A DNA stretch of 64,000 nt from Rhexocercosporidium sp. MPI-PUGE-AT-0058 (GCA_020746875.1 JAGTJL010000007.1:1488001-1552000); one strand, 5' to 3'. Shown: positions 21,521-34,120, counted from the stretch's first letter. Numbers and translations: made by a program. Notes: a model not told the origin generated them from the letters alone.

Positions 21521-22722
21521 ATGATTTCGGACGATAAAGTCGATACACTTCGTCTAATTCATCCCACTCTTGCCGAGTTGAAAGCCTCAGCATATGATGG
21601 ACCTAATATTGAGGCAGCACTTGAAGGCCTTCATCAAGATGGTTTCGTTGTTCTCAAATCCGTCGTAGATGTGGCCCATGTGGATTACTTGAATGTTCAG
21701 ATGAGCAAGGAAGCAGATGACCTGCTCCACAACAACCTGAAGCCATTCAATCAAGGGGTCAGATGTATACTCTTTACATTCTGGAATAGACATACAGCTG
21801 ATCAAGAGTCAGCCAACATTCTACAGGCGCCCCCTCTCAAAGACCCAGAGTGTCTCTACAACGATGTGTTTTTTAATCCATTTGTTATTCAGATCATGAA
21901 TGCGTGAGTGGTTGGTGTCAATCAATCTGCCAGTGACTAACCCCTCTGGAATCCAGATATCTCGGGACAAAGCCCATCTGGAATTTCTTGACAGGAAACA
22001 ATGCGCTTCCAAATACGAATGGTCTTCGACAGCCCGTTCACAAAGATTTAACATTCTTCCACCCTCAAGTGGGCACATGACCCCCATTCTTAGCCGATAC
22101 ATATAATAATATCTCCCAGTGCCCCTTCTTCGTGATCGCTAATGTTCCTCTCTGCCCTTTCAATGCCAATACTGGATCTACCGAATTTTGGCTCGGGTCT
22201 CATGCCTCAACTTCGGGAAAGGATCAAGTCATTGCTACAGCAGAAACCACACTTGCAAATGCCACTTTACGAGTTGGAGAGCCTGTTACCTACGTCCTCC
22301 CAGAGGTCATTGAAAAGAGACGTCAGACACGACCGCCTATTCAACCAGTCTGCGAGAAAGGTGATATCATGTTGCGAGATGTCAGGACATGGCATGCGGG
22401 CATGCCAAATGAAAGTGAGAACTACAGAATCATGCTTGCGTTGGGTTACCAGGTATGTCTTTCTCCAATCATGTGCTATCTTTTATTTGTGATTTCTGCG
22501 AGTAAAGTCCACCGTACATGGAGCACATCAGATGCTGATCGAACGTCACAGGCACAATGGTATGAGAACCATACCCTGCGCGTGAAGCTTCCTCTGAGCC
22601 AAGGAAACTTCTTCATGAAACATGGAGGCCAGCCTGTCGAAGTGCGAGCAGATCTCTTGTCTGACGAAAGTGACTTTGTGAAGTTAAACGATGACTTCTC
22701 TTTTAGACGCTCCGTTGATTGA
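21521..22722 (+). CDS. Phytanoyl-CoA dioxygenase (PhyH) family oxygenase
   Basis: Fe(II)/2-oxoglutarate-dependent oxygenase family. Exons are 21521-21903, 21957-22068, 22120-22452 and 22552-22722. Introns are 21904-21956, 22069-22119 and 22453-22551. The spliced product is 332 aa. The iron ligands appear as HKD (about residues 156-158) and the distal His in RTWHAG (about 257); the following NYRIMLALGYQ supplies the usual 2-oxoglutarate-binding Arg. GSTEFWLGSH is also characteristic. A further in-frame intron of 51 nt at 21758-21808 is possible: removing it would give FNQG followed by SANILQAPP, closer to what I expect of relatives, but its GTCAGA donor is weak. The substrate is unknown; fungal members often act in secondary metabolism, but no biosynthetic cluster is visible nearby. 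Confidence 0.85.
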
Positions 22723-25700
22723 AGATGGGATGAGAGCCGGGACATACGGCAGCGATGAGAGCGCTCAGGCCTCGAAATAAATGCAGCATTTGCAGCAGCC
22801 ACAAAGTCTCTAATCCGAATCCCACGTGGCTCCATTCGTAGAATCTATCAATTTGTTGCACGTCGCTACCATATCCACAATTGAGATATTCTGTTAGTTG
22901 GGTTCTCTTTTCTAGGCTAAAGCTGTGCCGCTAGGTACAAATCCTTCCAACTTCAGTAAGTCATCTCACGAGAATTCATAACATTTGAATGGATCGAAAA
23001 CTCGGAATCTTCCGCCAATTCTCTAGTAGGATAGCTGTTTAACCGCCTGGAAGGGGCGGGTATGGTCAGGTGATCTTCCTCGATTTTTTCCTTGGCTCCA
23101 TTTGTTTGAAGGCGAATTCTCCTCTACTGGGCATATCTACAATAGACATTCAGACCGACATTGAGCTGTATTTTTCGTAGTAGACCGACAAAGGGTTTCG
23201 TTTAGAAAGTTCTTGCCTGGCCAGAGTCGGAGTTCTTCTACAGTAGCTTGTCTCCCCCACCTTCGACCAAGACTCTCAAACATTGCCCAGATCCAGGTCT
23301 TCTTTTCTCCTAATTGACTGTTCACAATGCGTTCCGATCACTTATTTCCATTCTTTCGCCAATGTTCTCTCTCCGAAGATTCTCAACTACCCCGATGTTC
23401 AACATTGACCGTAGTCGCAGTCATCCCATGATTCGGCGCCAAGAGCACTCGAGGGACTTCAAAATTCGATATCGTTGTTTCGGCAGTGGTAACCGAGATT
23501 TCTCTCCTCTTTTTGCTACAAGCGATATTAGTTGTCACTATGTAAGTTACGACGTTTCTTAGTTCCTTAGATATCTTAAGTTGCTCTGAAAACTTTCATT
23601 CCTCTTCACGTTCCTTACTATACATTCAATCTTTCATTTCGGCATTTTAATATGCTCAACTGTGTCTGCTTACACTTGTATTACAATCGACTCTTCTTAT
23701 TTTGGAAAGACTAGCATAATAAGGGAAAAGTATGAAAGTTGGAGGCGGGGCGGGGCGGATTTGTCCCAGGAATTGTTTCCAATCCAATGAGGACTGGCTT
23801 ACGCGAGGACAGACATCGGAAGCTTGTACAGGCTGAAAGTGGACGACTCATGGACTCCGCTTCAAGATTATGTCAGAGATACGTTGTAGTAACCTATTTA
23901 CTCCCGCTATACATCTTCTGATCTGACATCTTCAGAAACGAATCGGATGTTGATAATGTGGCCACCGACATAATTGATCCTAAGCGAGTCTATGCTGCTA
24001 TAAGAATGTACATCCTAGGTGATAACAAATAACATCACGATTGTCTATGTTGGGTTAGATTTAGACACACAGAATTCTGGGACTTTAATTTTCTCGGTAA
24101 TGAATCTTTAGGGTCCAGATGTTCGGATTTTCAAAAGTAGCACTTCGATTAGTGCATCGCGGGAGGATCGGGTGCTGATGTTTTGCAGGGCGCATCTTAG
24201 ACGACCATCTAGGATTATGTCGGAGGCATACAGAAAACTTACTAAACCTAAGATGTGAGTCCCTTATTCGTTGCTAGTTGCAGAATTCTGCTGATTACCT
24301 CCAGACCGAGAAAGCAACTTGGCTGAATAATCAACGTCAAGAAGGGCACACCAAGATTCTAGGATGAATGGTTGTAGCCCTCGAGATCAATCCTTTTCAC
24401 AGCAACCATGCAATGGACGTTCTCCTGGGTTGCTCTTCAGAGGGATGCACCATGTACTGGCCTCTGACAATTAGTGGCTGTATGGGACCGGTGCCACAAC
24501 TTAGTTTCCTGGCCAGCTATATACGTCACTTCTCTCGCAGATGGTGTAGAAGAGACAGCTGATCAAGATCTCATGGCCCTTCCTGGCATCAGTATTCCGC
24601 TTGTCAGTGCCGTTCTCGACGTTGCAGGCCTCGTACACAAAGACTTAGACGTGTCCTAGTTAATCAAGCGAGGATGCAACCTAGGCAACTGAAAACAATG
24701 AGACTTGCGTCACATTTGTAAAAGATTGCATCGATGAAGATTTAATGCTCCAAATTTTACGATAAACTAAATATTGTAGCTACAATGTGAGCAGCAAGAA
24801 TGGTGCAATGAACGAAATAATCCCTTGAGGTCCAATATCCCATGCAATAATCCCACTCAAGCCCATGCAAGACATGGCGAATCAAGTTATCCTTCATTCC
24901 GTGAGACACCAATGTAACTTGAAAGACTCCCCTCAAGCAAAGCCATGTAAGGTCTATACCAAGTGGGAAAGAGAAAGTTAAAGTGATTGCAAGATCCGAC
25001 CTTAGGCTCTTCTGGGTTCCACTCGAATTTGTCCCAAAAAATAGTATGGACTTCCGCGTAGCCCTAGCAAGGTGTCAGTGGAGTTCGGGTTTGGAGACTT
25101 GAACTTATCAGCAATCTGGACCAGGAAAGTAAGATTTCTTCCAGTCTATCTTGCATGGTAGGCAAGGACTGTATCTTAGAGACCTGAATTGATCAGCCTA
25201 GTATCTGCTGCAAGATTCATCTCATGTTTACCCAAACGGGGAAAATCGTTTTGCATGTCGAGTAAGTTCCTTCTCGTAGGTCGGGCACCAGTATTGGGAT
25301 CGATGCCAGTCGTAACCCCTGTTATTGCAGGGCTTGTGCTAAACCTACGAAGCTTGCAGAAAAAGTTTTGAACAAGTCAATGCACAACATGATTCGACGA
25401 AGATGCATCTTTGCGGGCTGTAAGATGCAGAAATTGAAAGATGATGAGAAGCATGGATTCGGTGCAGCGAGCGGTGACTTTGTGCTGTACTGTAACTACA
25501 TCTGAGGGATCTGGTTCGAAATTTAATTCAAGGCACATCTCCGGTTCATCCGTTCTCAAGAGAAAGTATCCTGCAGCTTTTCGATGTCAGACAAGGGTGA
25601 AAACGGGGAATTTACTTAGTATTTCTAGGACCAGTTATCGTACTCCAAAAAGATGACCAGCAGCTCTTTCTCTACAGAGTGATTGCCAGTGTAAAGAAAC

Positions 25701-27892
25701 AAAGGAATAATTCTTTTCATTCCATAAATTGTTCCAACTGTCAGTAGAACATAGGGTAGTGTAGTAAGAGTAGCTATATCTTGGTAGTACCAGTAATCGT
25801 AGTCTTTGACTCTCTGACATTGGTCTTGCCCTGATACTGTTGTTGATGTGAGATCTGAGTGCAACACTGTTTCGGGATCAGTGAGCCCGAATGCCCAAGG
25901 ATAAAAAAACAAGTTGTCACTTGAGATGATGAACACTCAGTCGAATGACCAATGCTTTTACATAAAAGTGTAGACCGAGGTCATTGCGCGTCGAATGCAT
26001 GGGAAAATCTGCAAACAGGCCACTGAACATTTCGGAGATTGCTAACGAGAATGACCTCAACGTTCGCATGAACTTTATCGTCAGCGTTGTGACAAGGTGA
26101 CAAGATGATGAAGAACAACTCTTACCTAGAGCTATCATATTGACTGTCAACCGTGAAGTCAGAAGCCTATCCAAGAAAAAGTCCCGAGAATATTCAAAAT
26201 ATTTGGAAGGCCGATCAGACTGCTCTCGATGTCCTCTCCTAATCCGACGTCATAAGCAAGTGTCCGCGGCATACATAGCAGAGATTACCAAAGATTTCAC
26301 AGCATAATATGTCAGGCCTAGATTTTTGCTCTTTCCTACAATAAGACCGACTAGATACGACTGATCTGTGCCGCTTCAGCGTTTTTGGTCGAGCGGTGAC
26401 CAACGAGGAAGACTCCCAAGGTACATTGAGTTAGTGCAAGAATGTTCTGTCGACATTGAAAGTGGAAAGTTCCGACCCCGAGAGTCACTTCAATACAAGG
26501 TAAAGATCCTCCTGGGCGGCGAAACCTTGGACGTTTGAAAATCTGGGGTAACACAAGGATGACTGCGGGTCGGAGACTTCGCCGGTTGGCTGGCAGCACG
26601 TCAGCCTTACACGACACACAAGTCTTGGGGCTGACTGTTGAGCCTCTGAGAGGCTTCTAGACTTTGTCACTTCAAATGTGGAGTTTCGTATAAGTCATTC
26701 GTCTTCCTAAAGCAGAAGTACGTGACGACTAAATCTCACGTCTTACTTGTTCGAGCACCTCAAGCAAGCTTAGTCATAACTTTTCCAGGTTCGGAATAAG
26801 ATCACTCTACTACAAAGAGGAATTAAAACATCTGCTCGAGATATTCCCGAATGAAGAGTTGGCGATACTGTGCCTCCAACTGGAATATTGTAGTCATACT
26901 TTGATCCAATCCGCACACCCCCACGCGGCTACCTTGGTACCTGCAGAGCTCAGCATTGCTGTCGTTTAACTTTTAACCTACTGTTGCCCGACCTCTCTAT
27001 GACCTCATCTCATCATATCTGAGACCAAATCTCCACTTTACCTTTGTCATTCGAGCGACGAAGGACTCAAGTGACTTGTCTCTATGCACATGTCCGCGGG
27101 TTTCCGTCTTCTTACACATGTTCGAACTCGGCGTGATACATTACCTTGTCTCTTCTGACGTGAGAGCTTCTAGCCGGTACTGCGGTGTGTATCTTCTGGA
27201 GAAGTCGGCCTTGCGTAACCTCTTGATACAAATCTATGATCTCATGGTCGAACAGATTTGAAATTCCTACGATGCTTGGCGGGCCCTGTCATGGCAAGGT
27301 GGACAGACCCCATGGGCTGGAAGTTTGGAAAGGACTGTTCTGGCCGATATGTCGTAATTTAACGCCCTAATTGTGTACTCACGCTGGTTGCCATATTCAC
27401 CTTACTTGAAGTTGCTAGTAGTATACCGAATCTTGAGATTACAAACGGAAAACTGTACTGAATGTCGTCTCAAAGTTCAGTCCCACTTTCACCACTCCTC
27501 GGTGAGCAACCGTACCAAACTTTCAATACCACACTAGAACTGACTCATCTGCTCTTCTAGTCTCAGAGAAATCAGTACTCTGGGAGACTAGAATCCTTGA
27601 TGCTTATTTCGTTTCCAAACTTGGCCGCCTCTGGTACTTGTCTACGAACAATGAAGCGAGCGACTGTGGCAATGCTTCGTAACTCTGACAACCAAATTCG
27701 GCTTCACGAGCCGTGGTTCTCGAGTGCTGTCTGACTTTCTCCTCCTTGTTCTCAGAAAATATATAAATATCTGGGACATTCCCATATCATAAAGTTCTTC
27801 ATTCACCATCACAACATCCAACAATCCAACATTCTTCAACGCCATTCAATTTCCCTCAAATAACCTACTATTTCATCCAATACAACTTCAAA
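22723..27892. other. Gene-poor region, about 5.2 kb
   Basis: Only short ORFs occur. The longest coherent one is 25625-25936 on the minus strand (103 codons, Tyr/Leu-rich, no true ATG). I recognise no family. The last 150 bases are the promoter of the small secreted protein gene. Confidence 0.5.
27755..27772 (+). promoter_or_regulatory. TATA-like element of the secreted-protein gene
   Basis: The sequence AAATATATAAATATC lies about 125-135 bp before the ATG at 27893, followed by a CA- and TC-rich leader, as in strongly expressed fungal genes. Confidence 0.5.
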
Positions 27893-28409
27893 ATGGTTGC
27901 GATTCAATCCCTCGTCTCTGTCCTCGCCATGGCTTTGGTGGCCAATGCCGCCCCTGCTGAGATCGTCGCTCGTGTCCCCAACCCAGGAGACATTGCAGCT
28001 GGCCTCAAGTTCTTCCCAGCTGGAGCTCTCAACGTTTGTACAGGTCAGACTTCTTTCATGTTCAAGCTTGACTGACTTATATCCAGTGCGATCAAAGTGG
28101 CAAGGTGCCAACTGTGGTTTCAGTCTTCGCCCCACCAGGAACTCCTAGCACAGGCACCTGCCTCTCCATTGGCCAATATGGTTCTGTCGCCATCGATACG
28201 CTTGCTAGAGGTTGCGTCTGTAAGTTACCAATTATGAAATGGCTTCCAGTTGGCGAGATTTACGAGGTAATCGCTGACGGATGATTAAACCAGTCGAGAA
28301 GCACTTAGCCGGAAACTGTGTCGACCCTGCTTTCACCGTTTATACCACAACCGGTTGCAAGACCGGAGAGGCCGCCCCAGCCAACTTTTATCGTATTGTT
28401 TGCACTTAG
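27893..28409 (+). CDS. Small secreted cysteine-rich protein, 129 aa
   Basis: Exons are 27893-28033, 28087-28219 and 28294-28409. Introns are 28034-28086 and 28220-28293. The product starts with a clear signal peptide (residues about 1-20, ending ANAAP). The mature part has six Cys: in NCDQSG, TGTCLS, RGCVFE, GNCVDP, TGCKTG and a C-terminal VCT. An even number suits three disulfides in an extracellular protein. The first donor is the less common GTTTGT; it is chosen because only it keeps exon 2 in the frame that supplies the other cysteines. The second intron has a standard GTAAGT donor. The size and cysteine content are effector-like, but no family is recognised. It sits alone at the end of gene-poor DNA with a TATA box. 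Confidence 0.75.
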
Positions 28410-29538
28410 GTAGTTTTGTCGACTGCTGGAGGACTGAAGCTTGACTGATCGATCTGGCTTCTGGTATTCGTGATGGTTGGCAAGCGACGGACAAATTCGT
28501 CGTATTTGATAGAATATATGTCGCCGACTTGCTTTTGGAGGACATGAAATGTTGGTGGGATACAACCCATGCCGGTAGATTGGGTGGGAGTAGATTTAGA
28601 ACAGATACAAATTCAACATTTGTGTTTGCTTTTTAACATTGTGCGGATGTATGGTTACTAAATGTTTTATGATATATTGTCCATCATTGACTGAATTAAG
28701 CATGGAAAGGGCTAGTGACCAGTCATTGCGAATCATACCACGAATGTATCCTGATATTTCGATCCAGTCTCATCAGAATCATGTGCACTTCAAATGGAAG
28801 TTTTACTGGAAATTCGCTTAGCATCAACACTCAGGGGAGCTTCGCTAATGAACCCCTGAGTCGACCTGGCAAGCTTTCTCTGTGCTGCCACTGCTATATG
28901 AGAATGCAGGCAATGTCTCCATGTATCGTCTAAAAACCCTTTCCATGATCTAACAGGTACATCCAATACCTGTTGTACAACTTTGAAGTGACGCAGCGAC
29001 TATTTGAGACTCGTCTCCTGGTACTTACAAGATTTCTCTTCTCGGAATGGGATAGAATTACCAGCACTGCCTTCCAATTTTTGAATTCTGAAGGTAGTTC
29101 CGGATTGAAAGTGCTTCCTATAACTTGACTGGGAAGGCGAGCCAATGAGAGAAACGAGTTCGTGTTGCTCTTAGTGAATTGCAGGCATCGCTTCCTCGTA
29201 AACACTCATTCGGTACCTCCAATAATCTTAAGCTTACCATGAAACTAGTTTCGAAAAGTAAAGCTTGACCTAGCTGGTTTACAGGCAGGGCAGGTATCGA
29301 AACTTCGAAACAGAGAAGGTGTTGGTTTCGCTTACGTCAGAGCCGTCAGCACTACATCCCTTAGCCACCATTCGGCCAATTAGGAGATCGATGATGCGGA
29401 GCATGGAATAATTCCATCTTAAATCTAATTTCTGTAATTGTGGGTGGACGCTGTCAAGCATACGTTTAAGATTCATATTAGTTGGGTATCCTTTTCCTCT
29501 TGATCTGATTCCCAATTCAACATTAAGAAGTTGCGACG
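28410..29538. other. Intergenic, no gene recognised
   Basis: This holds the 3' flank of the secreted-protein gene and the promoter of the P450 gene. Two minus-strand ORFs of 91 codons (28930-29205 and 29279-29554) show no motif. Confidence 0.5.
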
Positions 29539-31515
29539 ATGTACAAAACAGCAATGCTAGACAAATCGGTGCAAACTGGAGGGGCTATTTGCAGCTTGGT
29601 AATATAATGATCCCCCTGTCTTCAAAAGAGTGAAACTGAAGCCCTCTAGGTAATTATCTACGTCGTCACAAAAGTGATCTGGCGTCTCTGTTTCCATCCA
29701 CTTTCCAAATATCCCGGCCCTAAACCATGGGCTGTTACGAGCCTCATCAATACATTCTACGTTTTCAAGGCGACACGAATCTACAAAATCTCAGAACTAC
29801 ACAACAAATATGGACCCGTAAGCACGTGTCCACATCTCTTCAGATCAGCATCTACTGAACCAGGAATAGGTCGTTCGTGTTGGTCCCAATGAACTCTCGT
29901 ATGTCGACGAACAAGCGTGGAAAGGCATCTACAGCGCCCACAAACCTGGCGGCGAATTACAAAAACACATGCCAGCCATTAACGCTCTTGGTGGGTACGG
30001 AATCTTCCACAATCCGAATGATGCGGAACATGCTCGAATTAGGAAACTTCTCAGTACGGGGTTTAGCGAGAAAGCTATTCGTGATAGGGAGGGAATTATT
30101 CAGAGGTATATCTCTTTGTTGATGACGAGGATGAGGGAGAGGGCGGGGAGAGGGGACATGGTCGATGCGACATGGTGGTTTGATTGTTTGGGTGCGGACC
30201 TTGCCGGGGAACTTGGGTATGGGGAGAGTTTTGGTGCACTGTGAGTTAAGCTCCAGTGCCGGGTATTTTTCTGGATTTGTGGAGTGCACGTTGACAGGAC
30301 ATGACAGTGAGACGTCGACCCTCCCTGACTTCGTTCCCGTCATAGACAAGCTGCTTAGGGGTTTGACAATTGGACTGGCTCTGGGCCAATATCCTATCCT
30401 CCGAAATATTGGAGGAGTTCTGAGGAAGATGTCTCCTTTTGAGGGGATCTTTAAAGAAATCGTTGGGTCGAAGGTTGGGAGAAGGGAGAAACGCTTCGAT
30501 GCTGGGCAGACTGCGGAGGTTCGGGACTTGTAAGTTGTGGATTCCACCTGGTTTCGTAGATTATGCGAGGTTGAATGGAAAGGCTGATGCTCTATTCCAG
30601 CTACTCCTTGTTGACCCGAAATGAGGGGGAGGCAGTCCAACAGCTTAGCCCAAAAACAATCAGGATCATCTCAGGGGATCTGATAGTCGGAGGCAGTGAT
30701 ACCACTGCGACTGGTCTCTCCGTAAGCTGCCTTCTCCAGATCCTAGCACGAGGTCCAAGTACTGATTTTAAATGCAGGTCGCAATATACCTTCTCCTCAA
30801 AAATCCCTCAAAGCTCGAGATTCTTACAAAAGAAATTCGATCGGCGTTCACAAGCGAGGACGAGATCACCATGATCAGCACGAATAGCTTGAAATACCAA
30901 TCTGCTGTCATAAGTGAGAGTATGCGGATGTATCCAGCCGGGCCTGAGACAACAAGGAGAATCACGAATGACGGGGGAAATGTCATTTGTGGGCAGTTCG
31001 TCCCAGGCGGTGTAAGTTTTCTCATTCTCTTAGCTTCACTTTCGCTGAGCAGATATCTTTTTACAGACTTTGGTTGGCGTATATCACTGGGCAGCCGGGC
31101 ACAACAAAGCAGCCTGGAAAGACGCAGACTCGTTTGTTCCCGAGCGTTGGTTGGGAGATAAAAGGTATGAGGGTGATGTGAGAGGGGTGCTGAATGTTTG
31201 GAATTCGGGACCGAGGAATTGTCTTGGTCAGAAGTGAGTACAGTTGGCATCCCGTGCTCCATACTAGGATGGTACTGATCTAATATCGGGATATAGCTTT
31301 GCATTGGCTCATATGAAGCTTGTGCTTGCGAGGCTTATCTGGACGTAAGTTTTGAGATGTGGTATCCGGAAGTGTAGGCCTGACTGATTCTTGATAGGTT
31401 TGACTTGGAGCTTTGTAGTGAGAGTGAGGACTACATGAATGTAGGCGCGTCGGTGTTAGTTTATCACAAGGGGCCTCTGATGATTAGGATGAAATCCGTG
31501 AGAGGCGGGGATTGA
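29539..31515 (+). CDS. Cytochrome P450 monooxygenase
   Basis: Nine exons: 29539-29598, 29650-29817, 29870-30240, 30308-30529, 30601-30721, 30778-31011, 31067-31233, 31297-31344 and 31398-31515. They join to exactly 503 codons, giving 502 aa, the usual microsomal P450 length. The first small exon is needed to supply the N-terminal membrane anchor (AICSLVIIYVVTKVIW across the exon 1-2 junction), followed by the fungal FHPLSKYPGP hinge. The I-helix oxygen-activation motif is GGSDTT at 304-309. ExxR is ESMR at 361-364, and PERW follows near 417. The heme-binding loop is WNSGPRNCLG with the Cys at 444; the first residue is Trp (437) where Phe is standard. The style resembles fungal secondary-metabolism P450s, but substrate and CYP family are not assignable. 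It converges on the cutinase gene. Confidence 0.92.
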
Positions 31516-31710
31516 GCGCTGGGGTGACAAGCACAGTAAGAATTGGACTCTGTTGCATTCAAGTCTCAATCCTTGAGCAAGTGCTCGTACTCGCACATTT
31601 CGTTCCTGGTGAAAATGACGGTGGGGAAGTCCGAGTAGTAAGCCATGGTATTGAAAAGAAGTATCTAAAATTACAATTGTACTAGCTGGCACCTAGTAGC
31701 AGCCCATCTC

Positions 31711-32524
31711 TCACATCCCGGCTGCGGTCGCAGCAAACTGAGCTGCCTCGCCTGCATTTTGAGAATATGTGAGATGCGGCATCAAGATAGTGGAGGTTCC
31801 AGCACAGATCAAATCTCCTTGGTGGCAGATGACCTTTGTTTTGCCGGCTAGTTAATCAATTAGCATTGCCACACTGAAGTTTCAAGCACTAAGGATGGGG
31901 ATGTACTAACCTGGGACACCTGCAACTGGCTTTCCATTCATTGGATCTCCGAATAAGACAGCTGATGAAGAGTAAGTACAAGAGTCTTGCCATGAGAGGT
32001 GTAATAGAAATAGTGTCCTACCCGATGAAACCTTAGCAGCCATATCTGCTGGAAGCATAGCTGCTGCATTGTGAACGAGTTGTGCTCCTTGACTGTATCC
32101 GCCCATTACAACTGCAGTGTCGGGGCACGCCGTCATAGCTTGCATGACCAGTTGGGCCATCTTCGCGCTTCCCTTCTTATCTCCACCTGCCAGAAAGCCT
32201 GGGATACTGTAAAAAGATTAGTGTAATTTCTTCGGAATATCCTCAGTCAAGTTGAACGTACTCGGCAGGATAGTCTACACCTTGCACAGCAAGATTCTGA
32301 GCGCCAACCGCCTTACTCATTGCAGCAAACCAAGGTGGTCCTGAAAGACTTCCAACATTTCCCTGCTCCGTCGTGCCGCGGGCGAAGATAACAGTCATGG
32401 CCTTACATCCACCAGCAGTGAGCCCATTCTGTGTCGTCGCAGATCCGAGATTACCAGCAGCTGGAGCCGGCACAGCCAGTGTGAAAGGAAGCGCGAGGAG
32501 GACAAGCGAGGCAGGAGATCGCAT
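31711..32524 (-). CDS. Cutinase (CE5 family, secreted)
   Basis: Exons are 32524-32262, 32206-32022, 31961-31911 and 31847-31711. Introns are 31848-31910, 31962-32021 and 32207-32261. The product is 211 aa. Cutinases are secreted serine esterases that hydrolyse the plant cuticle polymer cutin. A signal peptide covers about residues 1-18. The catalytic triad is Ser126 in GGYSQGA, Asp178 in HQGDLIC and His191 in MPHLTY; the 13-residue Asp-His spacing equals that of the Fusarium enzyme. Four Cys (GGCKAM, TACPDT, VICHQ, LICAG) match the two conserved disulfides, and the RGTTEQGNVG segment provides the oxyanion-hole region. The start is ATG at 32524, because the upstream in-frame sequence lacks cutinase features. 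Its stop lies about 200 bp from that of the P450 gene. Confidence 0.95.
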
Positions 32525-33352
32525 CGTAAAAGGCCTTAGATTTGCGAGAAGAAGACGAGAGCAGCGAAGTTGAGAAATTAAAAACGTTGAATATAATGGA
32601 AAGAGAGTTTGTGATCGGCAAAGTAGAAAAGAGATGAAGAGTTTATACGTTATTCCAATAATAGTCACGCCGTCACCAATTCCGACACTTGACACCATAG
32701 GCACTCGCCGAGGTACATCGCGGTTCTAGAAAAACAAAACAGTGCAACCTGTTGCGATTGGCCCCGTTGAATACCGACTCCAATGCGATTGGAGAGCTGT
32801 CGCTTGGCCGAGCCGACTGAATGAGGATGGTACTGGTCAGAAGTCTCATCCGATCTTTCGAAACAGCTTGGGTGAAGCAACCGATGGGGTTTGAGTCGAT
32901 GTTACCAATTCTCGAAGATCTGCTGAGCCCCCAAAGACGGCTGGTCCGGCATTCTGGCGTCGTTTATGGGAGCGAAGGTGCGTCTGAAGTCTTTGGTCGA
33001 CCAAAAAAACATTCGTTGCGAGTTGTCTGAGCAGTCCACATGAAGAAATACTGGTATTTCTTGAGATGGCATTTTCGCGTTCCAGTCCGTATGCGGAAAT
33101 TCCATACCCGTGTCGCACCACTCGCTCACTCACTCAGTCCACCAGCTGCCATCACGGCATTTTGAAATGCGCCACACGAAGGGCGACGGTCCACAGCTAT
33201 GAGGCAAGCCTATGTAGGATCCCGTACCAGTGAGTCTGATAGTTTGTACTCTTCGACAGAAATACGGAGACAGCATCGATTGTGGGAGGAAAGGAGAAGG
33301 AATTCGAAGGAGGATCGGAATGGAAGGTCGAGGGGACGCTCGCTCGCTCGAG

Positions 33353-33384
33353 CGATGGATGGATGGATGGATGATCCATCCATA
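33353..33384. repeat. GATG microsatellite with inverted ATCC partner
   Basis: About five GATG units are followed directly by ATCCATCCAT, so the strand can fold back on itself. Confidence 0.7.
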
Positions 33385-33796
33385 TGAAGTCCACATCCAT
33401 CAAGCAGCCGCTTGGTCCAGTGACTTTTCCAAGCATTAGAGTAATTACTCGTACCCTGGGGCTTGGGCTTCGAGCTTCGGGGCTTCCCCACCCACCTTAC
33501 GTAGTAGGTAGGTATCCAAATGCTTCAAGATCCTCTGTCCTCTGCCATGCCAACCAAGATGGGACATTCCATTCAAACGAACGGCTGCAATGTTCCATCC
33601 CACCCAGACTCCGTTTCGCTTGGCCTCGCCTTGTTTGTTTGCTGCCTTGCCTCGGTTGTGTTGTGTTGCATCAACAAGCACAAAGAGAGAAAGAAACCAC
33701 AAAGCCAAGACTCCACAAGGTTTTGTAAGTGCCGGTATGTATCCAGAGTCTCCTTCCGTGCTCTTCTCCTCTCCCTATTGGGTCTTCTTACTGCAG

Positions 33797-33826
33797 CATT
33801 CATTCGTTCATTCATTCATTCATTCA
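33797..33826. repeat. ATTC microsatellite
   Basis: Seven near-perfect CATT/ATTC units lie in the calpain upstream region. Confidence 0.8.
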
Positions 33827-34120
33827 GAGTTCTCCTGTCCGACGGTGTACATTTCGAGTCACAGAACACAGAACCACGGACAGGGTTGGGTCCAGCCACT
33901 TCTGTCCCGTCCAGTCACTCACTGGCCGGCCCCCACGACTTGTATCATGCTTGCATCGACCGTTGCATTTCCGTGCATACATACACACATACATACAGAC
34001 ATGCACGGAAACCTGTATGTATGTGTGCAGCACCCGAGTGGAGTGAGTGCATTGCGAACTGCCAAGTGTTGTCCGCCTCACTTCCATCCACCATCCATCC
34101 CTTCGCTTCGCCTCACTTAT

